From Phytophthora sp. 'mugwort' (taxonomy: Eukaryota; Oomycota; Peronosporomycetes; Peronosporales; Peronosporaceae), in the NCBI GenBank assembly GCA_033558025.1, contig JAUCEF010000001.1, positions 4,526,001 through 4,590,000 on the forward strand: a DNA stretch of 64,000 nucleotides. The letters are read 5' to 3'. Numbering within the stretch: the first letter of the stretch is position 1; every line of letters begins with the position of its first letter. Below, piece after piece: positions 1-10,294 of this stretch. The translations under genes were made by a program, and so were the position numbers. The notes under the pieces were generated by a model. That model had not been told where the DNA came from. It did no database searches and saw only the letters and a list, made by a program, of their open reading frames with translations.

Positions 1-590
1 GCAGTGACGCAGCCCCAAACGCCGACGCAGGTGTGGGAGCATGACAATGATTTAACAGAGTACCAAGTTTGGGTAGCGTACCGACTATCAGTAAGGCAAT
101 TCAACCTCTATCACAAAGGTGGGAGTCTCGACAACACCTACCGAAAGCTACAAGAGTGCGAGGAAACCAAAGAGACGATGGAAATATGTTCTAGGACTGC
201 TTGTGTGCCCAGCATGGTGGCAAAAACTTATTCGGGATTGGACGGGAGAGCGATGGAAGATCGGGAACCTTACCAGCTTTTGACCCAATTGCGCCAACAG
301 ACGGGCACCGCTATTATCAAAAGAAACCAAGGCTCGCATCCGCGACACCTACACGAACACACAAGTGACGGCTTTTACGGCAGAATGGAAGAGGATGTGG
401 CACATTTTGAGCAGTATCTGTGTCATAAGCTTCTGGATACAGAGAAACCGAGTAGTCTTCCGGCAAAAGGAAGTGACGATTGAGACAAGTGTGACGGAAT
501 TCTGGACAACACCGATGAGGCAGCTGCGAGCATTAGCGAAGGGAGAGCGCAGACGGCCGGAGAAACAAATGCAAGGGATATGATTGCTGC
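1..590 (+). mobile_element. Decayed 3' end of a LINE-type retrotransposon ORF
   Basis: Two overlapping open stretches in different frames (4-483 and 365-583) look like one coding region broken by a frameshift. The second frame encodes WHILSSICVISFWIQRNRVVF, which resembles the Trp- and Arg-rich tail that follows the reverse transcriptase in many plant and oomycete LINEs. No reverse transcriptase motif lies inside the window because the element continues off the left edge. I see no poly(A) tail or target duplication. The assignment rests on this short motif alone and could be wrong. Confidence 0.35.
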
Positions 591-1042
591 TCTGTCAAAA
601 TGAATTGGAGCGTCAACCGCGAGAGCAGTCACCCCAGCTAACGAGCCCTGTACAACCACCGGACCTAAACAAGGAACCGGCATTGCTAACCAGGCTTAGG
701 ACGTACCAGACATCTAGCTACCACTAAGGTTAAATAGACAGATTTGGACGGATTGATATGACAGCCAAGGCTTTTGAGTAAGTCTGCCTCTCTCTCGGAT
801 TATCGCGACGTCGCAGCCAATCGCCGCAGCTGACAAAAATATTAGGGTACACACACACACACCTTGTCCGATCGAAATCTTCCGTTCGGAATTCTACAAG
901 TACGTGTCCATGTACTATCACGGCTTCACTATATACGAACTTCAATATGATGGGTACGTTGTGTCCACCACATCATGCATACATCCCACGTTTCGCGTGT
1001 CACACGCACTTCAAACATCAACAAGAGACTTATATTGTACTC
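591..1042. other. Intergenic stretch upstream of the ankyrin gene
   Basis: No gene is supported here. A short CA dinucleotide run sits at about 849-862. Frame-open sequence from 947 to 1042 precedes the ankyrin start but shows no repeat-like or conserved character, so it is treated as leader. Confidence 0.5.
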
Positions 1043-2290
1043 ATGGCGTTCTTCCCGCGCGACTCGCCGGCGCTGCTGGTATTGACGCAGAGCGAGCTAC
1101 TGCACCACATCGGCGACTTCATGAGTGGCGTCCCTTTCGCTGTGGGTGCGTTCGCAGCTCGGGAGGCTAAGCGGATGGCTACAGAGCGCAAGCAACACGC
1201 GTCGCCATTGACTGCGCTGTACCCGCAGCCTCGCGGGTACTTGCCGCAATTGGCAATCATCCGAGACGATTTAAACATGCTGGAGCTACTATTCAGAGTG
1301 TCCCAGCAGCAGGAGCATCGACGCAACCCCCACCTCCAGTTCTACGAGGTCATTCGCTGCGCGGTCATGCTCGACCGCCTGGACGCGCTGCAGTGGATCG
1401 GAGAGCACTGTGATTTGACCAGCTATCAATTTGAAGGCAACTTACTCAACTACGGTATGCACTACAGCGGAGACCTGGCGGTCCTGGACTGGCTGCACGA
1501 ACATGTGCCACCGAAATTCGTGCACATCCGCTCGTGGCAGTTGTGCTTCGCTGCGTCACGAGGAAACCTTAAGGCGATTCAGTGGCTGCATGAACACGAC
1601 TATGAAGGGTTCTCCGCTGGAGTCATGGATGCTGCAGCTATTGCGGGACATTTGGAGGTCGTGCGGTATCTGCATGTGCATCGCTCTGAGGGATGCACAT
1701 ATGAAGCGATGGACATGGCTGCAGCTAATGGGCATCTCGAGATTGTGCGGTTCTTACACGATAACCGGACGGAAGGATGCACAACGGTGGCCATGGGGTG
1801 TGCTGCAGGGTTCGGACATGCCAAAGTGGTCGAATTCCTGGGCAAACATCGAATGGAAGGCCCGCACCCACGTGCGCTGGAAGATGCGGCCAAGAACGGA
1901 CATTTGGAGTGTGTGCGACTATTATGCAGGTATTCCACCAGAGGTTGCTTGTTTCAAGCACGCAAGGGAGCTGCCAAGATGAAACATCAGGAGATCGTGG
2001 AGTACCTATCGAGCATCATGGAAGACAACGTCTGGAGCTGTAACCCGCGACGACACGAAGGGGATAGTCCGAGACGATGCCAGAAGAACCAGTACGCAAT
2101 GGTGCTGCAGCGCAGACCATCGCGTCTCTCTCGTTGCAACAGCAGGGTCCAGAAGGTGGAGGGAGGTTTGTTCTCCCGGATTTTCGGTACTGACGCTGGC
2201 CGGAAGGAGCCCACACGGCTATGCTTTCGTGACGTGAGTGTGCTGCATCGTACGTCTGAGTCGCTCTCTACCCATGAACTCTTGGCGTAA
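1043..2290 (+). CDS. Ankyrin-repeat protein of the oomycete type
   Basis: The protein is 415 residues, read from the ATG at 1043. The frame is open from 947, but those extra 32 codons look like leader. The N-terminal part (MAFFPRDSPALLVLTQSELL) is followed by a helical region, then at least five degenerate ankyrin-type repeats of 32-34 residues over roughly residues 165-340. Repeat cores carry GHLEVVRYLH, GHLEIVRFLH, GHAKVVEFLG and GHLECVRLLC. The last 75 residues are basic and low-complexity. Proteins of this repeat style form large expanded families in Phytophthora; they are thought to be protein-binding scaffolds, and no enzymatic domain is visible. Function of this member is unknown. No intron is needed. 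Confidence 0.8.
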   Translation: MAFFPRDSPALLVLTQSELLHHIGDFMSGVPFAVGAFAAREAKRMATERKQHASPLTALYPQPRGYLPQLAIIRDDLNMLELLFRVSQQQEHRRNPHLQFYEVIRCAVMLDRLDALQWIGEHCDLTSYQFEGNLLNYGMHYSGDLAVLDWLHEHVPPKFVHIRSWQLCFAASRGNLKAIQWLHEHDYEGFSAGVMDAAAIAGHLEVVRYLHVHRSEGCTYEAMDMAAANGHLEIVRFLHDNRTEGCTTVAMGCAAGFGHAKVVEFLGKHRMEGPHPRALEDAAKNGHLECVRLLCRYSTRGCLFQARKGAAKMKHQEIVEYLSSIMEDNVWSCNPRRHEGDSPRRCQKNQYAMVLQRRPSRLSRCNSRVQKVEGGLFSRIFGTDAGRKEPTRLCFRDVSVLHRTSESLSTHELLA

Positions 2291-2601
2291 AATGGTCGAC
2301 CTTCGCCGTTGTCCAGAAATTTCATCCTTCAGTTGTAGGTAGGTGTTGTTATTGACCTTTGCCGCTGTCCAGTTATTTTTTTTTAGGTAAGTATTGTCAT
2401 TGATGCTGTCATGCGGCGTAGTTTACCAAAGAGGATGTTAATACCTTGCAGGCCTTTGTATCCACCCAAGTTTCTTCGAAGTAAACGTTGTAATAAATAA
2501 TGCCAATGTTTTGTTTGTAGTCTAATGTAGCCATTTGCGTGACTCAATCGGTACCCCTCTGAAAGTCGATACATCATTGACACAATTGGCCAGGAGCTAC
2601 G

Positions 2602-3948
2602 ATGGACTTCGAGGAGCTTTTCCCGCCGCTGGTGCCTCCGGGCGAAGTCGCCAAGGAAGATTTTGGCTCTGTAGACATCAGCGTGGACGATATAACGCTA
2701 GATCCGCTAGAGAAGGCCGTAGATGACGGCATCTACAACGCATTGCGGCGCTGGAACGAAGGAGACTCGGCCTTGACAGACAAGGCGTTGCCCTATGCCG
2801 AGCGCGTCAAGAAGTACCAGCGTATCGCTGCGCTAGCGTTGCAAGCTGATGGAACTCTTGACGCTCAAGGGGATGAGGAGGAAGAGCAGACCGAGGAGGC
2901 TACAGAGTCGGAGGAAGAACGGCCAGAAGTGATGGACAGAGCTGCAGTGGTGGCCAAAGAGAAGGCGGCCAATGCGGCGGCGAGACAGAAGAAGAAGGAG
3001 CGTAAGAAGCTGCAGAAGGAAATCGAGGAGGAGAGATTAAGATTTGAGGCTGTTTTTGAAGAGCTGAAAGATATTAACGAGTTGAGAGCAGAGAGAGTGC
3101 CGAGCGAACGACTGCAGAGGTTCGTGGACACATTTAAAATAAAGAAGAGACGATTGGCGCAGAAGAGATCGATGGCCGATACGGTCACAGCCATGAGCTT
3201 TGAGTTCGCACGGCCGGTGCCGGATGCACACGAACAGAAGGGGGAGAAAGTTAAGGAGAAGACCGAGAGCGTTTCGAAGGACAACGACCCGATTCTGTGG
3301 TTCGACGTGCTGCATCCAAGCAAGGACCCGGCAAAGACGCAGTCGTTCCTTGTACGGCGTTCACAGACAATCTCCGAGTTGGTGGATCTGATCGCGTGCG
3401 CGAATGAAGAAAGGCTAAGCGAGCACGCAAAAGCTTCGAATCTCGTCTACTTTGGACAGAAGTTTTTTGTGGATCGACGCGTTGGAGGGAATCTGGATTA
3501 CTCGGAGCCGATTATCCGTTGGATAAGAGCGAAACCGGAACGTCAGGCGAAGTTTGGTGCGTTTACAGATAACGATCGAGCGCATCGTAGCCTTCACTCG
3601 TCAACTTTTGCTGAGCTGGAGCTTCACGTCGACGTACCGGGTGTGTACATTCATCAGGGAGAATGCGAACACCTGGTACGACTTCGAGACGCACGACTAC
3701 CTCATGAACTTGACGCACCGAAGAGCGATGGAATATTCCCACTACGTCTGCCGAATCCGCTAAACCACCCACTGCGTAATTGCTTGATCTGCCAGCACTA
3801 CAGCGCCAAGTACGTGTGTTATGGCGATCGATTGGCAGTGGTTGACCCGATGTTCTTCTGCAACCGCTGCTATCGTGCCGCTCACTATGACGCCAAAGGG
3901 AACTTGGTCTACAACGACTTCTTGAGTTTCCCATTCGTCCAAGACTAG
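2602..3948 (+). CDS. SNAPC3: snRNA-activating protein complex subunit 3 (SNAP50-like)
   Basis: The single-exon protein of 448 residues starts at ATG 2602. SNAPC3 is the DNA-contacting subunit of SNAPc, which binds the proximal sequence element of snRNA promoters and recruits RNA polymerase II or III in the nucleus. The first 220 residues are acidic and charged with a Lys/Glu coiled coil, as is common in this family. The conserved domain runs from about residue 230 to the end. It includes VYIHQGECEHLVRLRD and a terminal zinc-binding module with C394-x2-C397, C406, C420-x2-C423 and H428, matching the family's Cys-rich end. Downstream is the convergent GPHR gene, with about 100 bp between the two stop codons. 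Confidence 0.85.
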   Translation: MDFEELFPPLVPPGEVAKEDFGSVDISVDDITLDPLEKAVDDGIYNALRRWNEGDSALTDKALPYAERVKKYQRIAALALQADGTLDAQGDEEEEQTEEATESEEERPEVMDRAAVVAKEKAANAAARQKKKERKKLQKEIEEERLRFEAVFEELKDINELRAERVPSERLQRFVDTFKIKKRRLAQKRSMADTVTAMSFEFARPVPDAHEQKGEKVKEKTESVSKDNDPILWFDVLHPSKDPAKTQSFLVRRSQTISELVDLIACANEERLSEHAKASNLVYFGQKFFVDRRVGGNLDYSEPIIRWIRAKPERQAKFGAFTDNDRAHRSLHSSTFAELELHVDVPGVYIHQGECEHLVRLRDARLPHELDAPKSDGIFPLRLPNPLNHPLRNCLICQHYSAKYVCYGDRLAVVDPMFFCNRCYRAAHYDAKGNLVYNDFLSFPFVQD

Positions 3949-4047
3949 GTGGTTTGACCCAGATTTTGCAAACTTTCACCAAATCCATAATTTAAGTGAC
4001 CCAACGCACCCACATTTCTACCTGTCTTATTTCTTGGATAAACTCCG

Positions 4048-5700
4048 TTATGGGAACTTATCGTGTGCTCCGTAGTCGTTGGCGGTGCGTGAGGCCTTGG
4101 AGAATTTGGTAAGTGCCAGAACACCCAGACTACATGAAGCACTCACGACAAACATTATATCGAAGTACCGGTGGAAAACATTGAACTCAATCTCGCCCAG
4201 GACCTCGTCGATTCGCTGTCTGTAAGCGATCCAAGTAGCACGCAAGAACGACAGTTAAAAAATAAACACGAATTTTACTTGCTGATCAACTCTACCTTGT
4301 CACGTACCGGTGCAATGGACTGAGATTCATCCGCATAAGAAGGAAAGACGAGACAAAATACATTCCCATCAGGTGGGCCAGCCAGAGCACGACGCTGTTC
4401 GAGGATACAGTGCTCGAGTAGGCGCGGAAGAACTTGAGCAACGTCACCAGAAAGCCTCGTGTCTGGGTGAACACGAGAATACCCACGAAGCCGAGTGAGG
4501 CCACCTCCGATACGAAGCGGATATTCAATTGCTCCGCCAACGACGGCCAGATATACAGTAGCTTCTCCACGGCATCCGTGATCGGGTCCTTATCGCGGCT
4601 TCTCCGAAATACGACGTTCACGATACTCATAACCATCTTATAGATGCAGAAGGCTGACATGGCGTAGCCAAAGAAGTTGAACAAACGGCCCCGCAGCGTC
4701 CGCGCGCGCAGCGATCTAGCCTGCACGTCCCGCAAGTCATTCACCTCCAGGAACAACTCGCGTCCAAGACTCTCAAGCGTCAAGATCTCAGCCTCTAGAC
4801 CTTTGATGTACGTCGTGTCGTGCCGCTTCGACGAGAATAAGCCGAACGCGCGAGAGAACAGCGACCCCGTCTTGCTCCGATTCGCAGAAGCTTCGTCGTG
4901 CCGTCTCGCCGATGCTCTCAACTCAAGCGTCAGCCGCTTTTTCTTCGCGATCAAAATGTCCAAATTGTGCCGCAATCTCTTCTCTAGAAACTCAATATCC
5001 TCCTCCGCCACCCGCCGCCAGAAGAACGTCATGTATTCGTACGGACAGTTTACGGCGCCGAAACCTGACAGCAACGCCATGAACATCACCCCCAGCAGAC
5101 TCACACGACTCACAAAGTTGCGGATAGAAAACAGCGCTGATACCAACCACCACAGCCACAACCGCTTCGTCAGTACAAAACCGTCCATATCTCCTCTTCT
5201 CGAGCTCCACTTTCTCTCAACCCCGCACCAATACACGCACCTTCAACTGATTGACGTGGTAGATCCGGTTCCAATACCGCACCAAGTCTCCAGAAGCCGT
5301 AAAGATAAACTGTTAACAACGCACAAGCCGTCACGGCTGCTTGTCGTCTCGCCACTCCGTACTCTCTCGCCAGCGCGTAGAACAGCGACAGCGGCAGCAC
5401 GAGCACTACCAGGTATGTTGTGGCGATGAGGTCTACGCGCCAGACCCACTGACGACTGCCCACACCCATCACATCCGTTACCTCGAACAACACCATTTGG
5501 AAGATGCTCAGCGAGAAGGTCAGCGAGGCCGCGAAGAGTAGCGGCGTGGCGGTGCTACGCACGGCGTAGTCCCGGAAGAGCCACCAGGAAAAGAAGAAGC
5601 GCGCGAAGATGAAGAACAGCAGCCAGCTGCCGAAGGCCAACGCCACGTCGGGCGCAGGCAGCGCCCACAGTGCCGCCAGCAGCGACACCTGCGCCGTCAT
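4048..5700 (-). CDS. GPR89: Golgi pH regulator / GPR89 (GTG-type) channel-like membrane protein
   Basis: Three exons on the minus strand: 5700-5241, 5190-4308 and 4219-4048 (50- and 88-nt introns, donors GTGCGT and GTACGT, phases 1 and 2), giving 504 residues. GPHR proteins are anion-channel-like regulators of Golgi acidification; plant members are called GTG1/GTG2. The hallmark GFGAVNCPYEYMTFF lies in exon 2, preceded by several hydrophobic helices in exon 1 and followed by a Lys-rich cytosolic coiled-coil loop and more helices. The third exon is needed because it restores the conserved family end EVLGEIEFNVFHRYFDIMF. Without it the reading frame stops early at 4292. Start is the ATG at 5700. 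Confidence 0.87.
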
Positions 5701-6340
5701 GACCTGCTCGATTGGAAAGGTGAGGTCTTTCTAATTTTTAAGAAGGTTGGTTAATTTTGATATTTTTTATATAAACGATTATGTTTATGTTTAGAAACAT
5801 CTACATGTATTGCGCCTTTCACAAATTTGGCGGATAGGTTGCTAGCTCCGCACGAATTAGAGTCAACCCTAATCATTTTTATCCTTTTCTAGACCGCTAT
5901 TATCATCGACATATCCCCTAAATACGATTCGGGGTGCAAATTAGTTCTTTTTTAACTGGCGCAGACTGGATTGGCGGGTCGCTGTGCGCCATTTGCTGGC
6001 AGCTTTGCCTGTAATCAGCGTCATTTTACATTACAGTGTGTGTGGTAAGAGCCTGCCATGACGGTCTCTACAGATCTAAGATGGCGAACGATAGTGCTAG
6101 TGTACATGTATGACATTAGTATAGCAGTTATTGCCTGCGTGTTGGGCGTGTCTATTCGATCTATTAAAAGTGGCATGGGCTCTTTAAACCAAAGGGAACG
6201 TGCTGCGTGAAAATGGTAAGAACAAGTCGGCTACCGTATGTCGCATGTAGACAGCTGCATCCAATATTCATTAGTACATTACATCCTGTAACAACCCATA
6301 TTCAAAAAAAATAATTCAATTTAGCAGTGTAGAGTAAAAT
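5701..6340. other. AT-rich intergenic region upstream of GPHR
   Basis: No ORF of note, RNA gene or repeat was recognised. The first 130 bases are AT-rich and presumably hold the GPHR promoter. This stretch borders the transposon island that begins near 6340. Confidence 0.5.
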
Positions 6341-6347
6341 TTTATGA

Positions 6348-7816
6348 TTATACTGCTGCTTCCTCAATACGATCAGAGTCTTGCTTATTGGCGACGGTCG
6401 ATCCCACCAGAGAAAGTTGTTGCAGCTCATCCACTAGGGACGCAGCAGCAAGAACGTCATCATGAAGCTGCAAGCAGGATTTATTGTAGCCATTCGCGAT
6501 CGTCTGAGCGCTTAGTCCTTCCCAGCTGCTGCATATCCATCTGCACATCTTTGGACGACGAGGCGCCTCTAACTTGAGCTTGACACCTTCTCTAAAAACT
6601 TTTGAGACAGCTTCCGATTCCACCAACCTAGGGCAGAATAGGCTCCTCCGGGAGCGGATCGATTGGCGAAATGAAACTCTAAAAACTTTTGAGACAGCTT
6701 CGATTCCACCAAACATAGAAATAACCGAAAACTAAAAATTGTTAGTTAATTTATTAGTACAATCAAACATCCGATTTACAGGTACTTTCCCGTTCGAGTA
6801 GATCTGAAGTCCCGTCTCGTCTTTAAGACGCTTGATTTCAGGCCACATCCGAACGCCGAAGCCGCACCTTTTTCCGTCACTTTCTATGACGTCTCCTTAA
6901 TTTTAGATGGCTTCATTCTGAACACCACAAAGGGGGTGTACTTGATTCCTGTCGAGTCTCCCAGTAGCATCACAGTTGCTCGCTCCTTCGAAGCACTAGC
7001 GCACTTAAGCCATACGGTTTTGGCTCCAGGTGCATTTACCGTTCGTCTCGTACGCAGATACTCAAAAAAATAGCAGCTAGTATGCACACATTAAAACCAA
7101 AAACATTTTAGGTAATAAGTGAGTAAAGTAATAAAAATAATAATAATAAATTCCTAACATGTCTGATCTGCATTAAAAATGCATGTGATGTCCAATTGTC
7201 GTGCCTTTTTTTCAACCTCGACTGCAAATTCTGCTTTCATCTTGTCAATATCAGCAGGGCTGACTTGGCCTTGCCGGGTCGGTGCACGCATGCTCAGCCG
7301 GTGTCGACCCATGAAGCCTTTAATCCACTTGTTCGCGCTTTAAAAGTAGTGACTCCAGCTTCCATAGCGATGCGTTGGGCTTCAATTTTTTCAGCATCCG
7401 AGGTGATACGGGCATACCTTCCTTTCTCAAACTATTAACCCATTCTACAATTTCTAGCTTTATCCCCTTTGACAGAATCGTTCCACATCCAACGGTACAA
7501 ACCTTTAGATGGCAACCTTTGTGCCCTTTAAATGCAGCCTCGAGCTTATCTGAGTCCCTTCTCCAGCGCTGAATCATGGTACACTTGGAGTTGTAGAACT
7601 CAGGAGCAAGGTCGTGCCAGAAGTGCGCAGTTGTGTGCCGCACAGGAGCCGTGTCTTAGAATGACAGAATCTGTAGCTTTTTGCTACAGAAACGCTTTTT
7701 GTTGTGTGCTTGGTGCGATGGCGACCTTGCCTCCAAGCCATGGCCTGCCCACCGGACGCGGCTTGACGCGCGCCATGGTAAAAGCAGAATGCCATCGGCG
7801 TCAAAGTGACTGGCAT
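6348..7816 (-). pseudogene. Decayed pogo/Tigger-like (DDE_1) transposase
   Basis: Three minus-strand fragments in order look like a pogo-class transposase. The first (7816-7320) ends in a CENP-B-type helix-turn-helix region with EIVEWVNSLRKEGMPVSPRM. The second (7087-6884) carries GAKTVWLKCASASKERATVM and LLGDSTGIKYTPFVVFRMKP, typical of the DDE_1 domain. The third (6716-6348) is a C-terminal stretch. Stops and frameshifts separate them, so no functional enzyme is encoded. No terminal inverted repeat was located with confidence. Confidence 0.65.
6590..6712. repeat. 36-bp direct repeat pair inside the pogo remnant
   Basis: The segment at 6590-6626 recurs at 6677-6712 with a single-base indel; each begins CTCTAAAAACTTTTGAGACA. 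The unit spacing is 87 bp. It duplicates the coding motif SKVFR in the transposase remnant, so it is probably a local duplication made after the element died. Confidence 0.8.
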
Positions 7817-7944
7817 TGGAGAGATGCATCCATTAACATGCGATTTTTAGGGTAAGAATAACAAGCTATTTTGATTAGCCATTGGAGAGATGCATCTCTT
7901 AGCATGCGATTTTTAATAGGTATGACAAGCTATTTTGATTGGCC
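7814..7944. repeat. 66-bp tandem duplication between two transposon remnants
   Basis: Two adjacent copies (7814-7879 and 7880-7944) start CATTGGAGAGATGCATC and end CAAGCTATTTTGATT. They differ at a handful of positions. The repeat sits exactly between the pogo remnant and the Tc1-like remnant, so it may be an element end that was duplicated. Confidence 0.8.
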
Positions 7945-8860
7945 AGTACAAGGGTGCATCCGGCTGCAGCGCTCTACATGCTAAATGCGGTAGGTGGCCT
8001 AAAGACGCAATGGACTTCGTAGAGAACAATGTACGTGTGTGTCCATGTTTATACTTAGAGGAACTTCAAGAGGCAGTGAGGGAGCATTTTGGCAACACGC
8101 TAAGCAATTCCACACCCACACTTTGCCGATGGCTTAGATTTGACCTCAAAATTACCAGAATGTTTTGACGAAGCGTGCACGCGAAAGCGTTCCTGCTGGA
8201 CTTAAAGGTTTTTATCGAAAGCTACGGCCGTTTTACAGCCGCCCAGATCAGTTAGTTTTTATTGATGGAACCTCAAAGAATGTTAGCGAGATGCTCTGAG
8301 AAAGTGTGCATGGTCGCGTCAAAATATACCAGTAATTGTTTCTCTCCCGTTCGGTCGCGGCGAGCGGCTTTTAATTTTGTCAGCTTTTGACGTAACAGGT
8401 TTCTTTGCTTGGGAATCAACTTCAGGGACCTTCGACAGAAATGCATTTCACGATGGCTTTCGTCGCAAAATCGCACCATATCTCAATTCGTGGCCTTTGC
8501 CAAGGTAAGTTCTCCTGATTATAAATACGACAGAACTCTGCTAATATTTTTGTGTATGCATTAGATCCATCGTCATCCTTGACAATGTAAGAATCCACAT
8601 GTATCGAGAGTTGGAAGACCTCGTTCATAGTCGCGGGAGCCTATCCTTTTTTCTATCTCCCTACTCGCCGCAGCTCAATTCGGTCGAGGTCGGGTTTTCG
8701 CTACTGAAACGCTGGCTGACTCGACACACAACATTGGCTTTTCGCGAAGACCCACTTAGAACCGTAAGTGTGGCCCTGATACAGTGCACGAAGAAAGCGA
8801 GACCGTCGGTCTTAATCTCTACGAGCACTGAGGATACGGACCTCAAGCTCTGAACAAAAG
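7935..8860 (+). pseudogene. Broken Tc1/mariner-like (DDE_3) transposase with an intact intron
   Basis: A helix-turn-helix-type N-terminus (KCGRWPKDAMDFVENNV, LYLEELQEAVREHFG) is followed by a DDE_3 catalytic region. The three acidic residues are visible: D in LVFIDGTSKN (about 8260), D in IVILDNVRIH (about 8580) and E in SVEVGFSLLKRW (about 8685). The region IPVIVSLPFGRGERLLIL through NSWPLPR is in another frame, so at least one frameshift and a stop near 8298 inactivate it. A clear intron (GTAAGT...TTAG, 8505-8563) interrupts PLPR-SIVILDN in phase 2. Conservation of spaced DDE residues suggests recent death. Confidence 0.72.
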
Positions 8861-10294
8861 CTGCTTTTTCCGCTAAGTAAATATATTGCTCCATCGTTAG
8901 TATTCCTACTACAAGCTGGTATCGCTTATGTGGTCGGTATCCTGAACGTTAACAGATGGGCTGTTGCTTGGAACCGGAGGCCGATATGGTGGTCGTACGC
9001 TGTAGTCTGGAAGCTCCAGGGCTGCTCGTAGGTCTGAAATGTTCAAATTTAGCGGAATCACGCCTCCGTTTATCTACAACGAACCGTTGCAAATTCCGGT
9101 GGAACCGCGCGCTGATGGTTCTAACAATTTCCGCCTCTCGCTGATAGTCATCAATGTGCAGCAACTACGTGAACGTAGGATGTGTAGAAAGAGACAGGGG
9201 CGTTTGATCAGGCTGCCTACATGGGTCACCGCCCAGTAGGCTCGCGTCGCGTCACCTAGTTATTGACCCACCGGAAGTGTGCCCAAGTGTTCGTCGATCA
9301 GGATGCTGCAGCTTGCAACGCGACCCTTTGTTGCTCGGCCTATTGTCGTAGACTTTAGCAGAATAGGCCCGGCTTCCGGTCATTCAATCTCCTTCATCTT
9401 CTCCACCAGTCTACGAACACGGGCGCGAAAACCGAAGTATCCGTCTTCAAGCGCAAGCTTAGCTGCTGTGGCTTGTTGCGCAACTTTAAATGCGCTGCAC
9501 AGATAACCTTGTATGAGGGTGATCAACGGGAGAACGCAGCAGCAGTGCACTCAGTTGATATCTTACGGTACTCGTCTTCGAGGTGGTGACTACTCACTGT
9601 GTAGTGCGGCTGTACGCGGCGGCAGTGGAGATGAGAGTATACAAGAGGTGCTGCTGCCTTAGCACAGTGTCGTCAGAGTCCCGTACACGATATATCACAA
9701 GAAATGCATGTCGGATAACGTTAGAGCTGTAAACGTCTGTACAAGTGCGTATAAATGGACACGTACGGTACTCTTCAAGGCGCGTCAATCCTTGGGGCGC
9801 GTCGGCAGATAGCAAAGGGAGAGGTGGCGTTGTCGTGGACCTCTGCGCTTGCACACGACGTACCAGTGGAGGCAAAATACCGCACAAGAGCCCTCGACCG
9901 TTTGCACAAGCTTAGCGGCATACGAGCCGAGCGACGACCTGGTATATACAAGCAGCACAAGTGATGCACAGATAGCACAGTAGGCACAGAGGATACAGAC
10001 ACAAATACACAAAGTACTAGTACATCCGTATGACAGCACGGTGTCGTTCACGTTAGGAGGCCCGTGCCCGGTCGCCTGCTTCGATTACCCGTGGAGTTTG
10101 TTTTTTGAGCCACCCGTTTCGTCGTCGCTTTGCGAATATTTACTGAAGGCGCCTCTTAAGATTTAGGATGGAATTATCATTATTCGCTCAGATTTAGACC
10201 TCTGAACGAGATATAGTAACGCCAGAATTACAAGCGCAGAATCGATGAAAGCACGATACTTGTAAATGAGAACTAAGGAAACATCCAATATTGT
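8861..10294. other. Gene-poor stretch, possible LTR and retroelement debris
   Basis: Only short ORFs without recognisable domains occur. A minus-strand open stretch at 9164-8949 is basic and may be retroelement debris. The segment around 9560-10160 has the composition of a long terminal repeat and lies beyond the 3' end of the minus-strand gypsy remnant that follows, so it is a candidate LTR or LTR fragment. I could not find a second copy in the window to confirm this. Confidence 0.3.

Noticed and set aside
4292..5236. GPHR ending at 4292
   Set aside because: The frame there runs into an intron; splicing to 4219-4048 restores the conserved family C-terminus.
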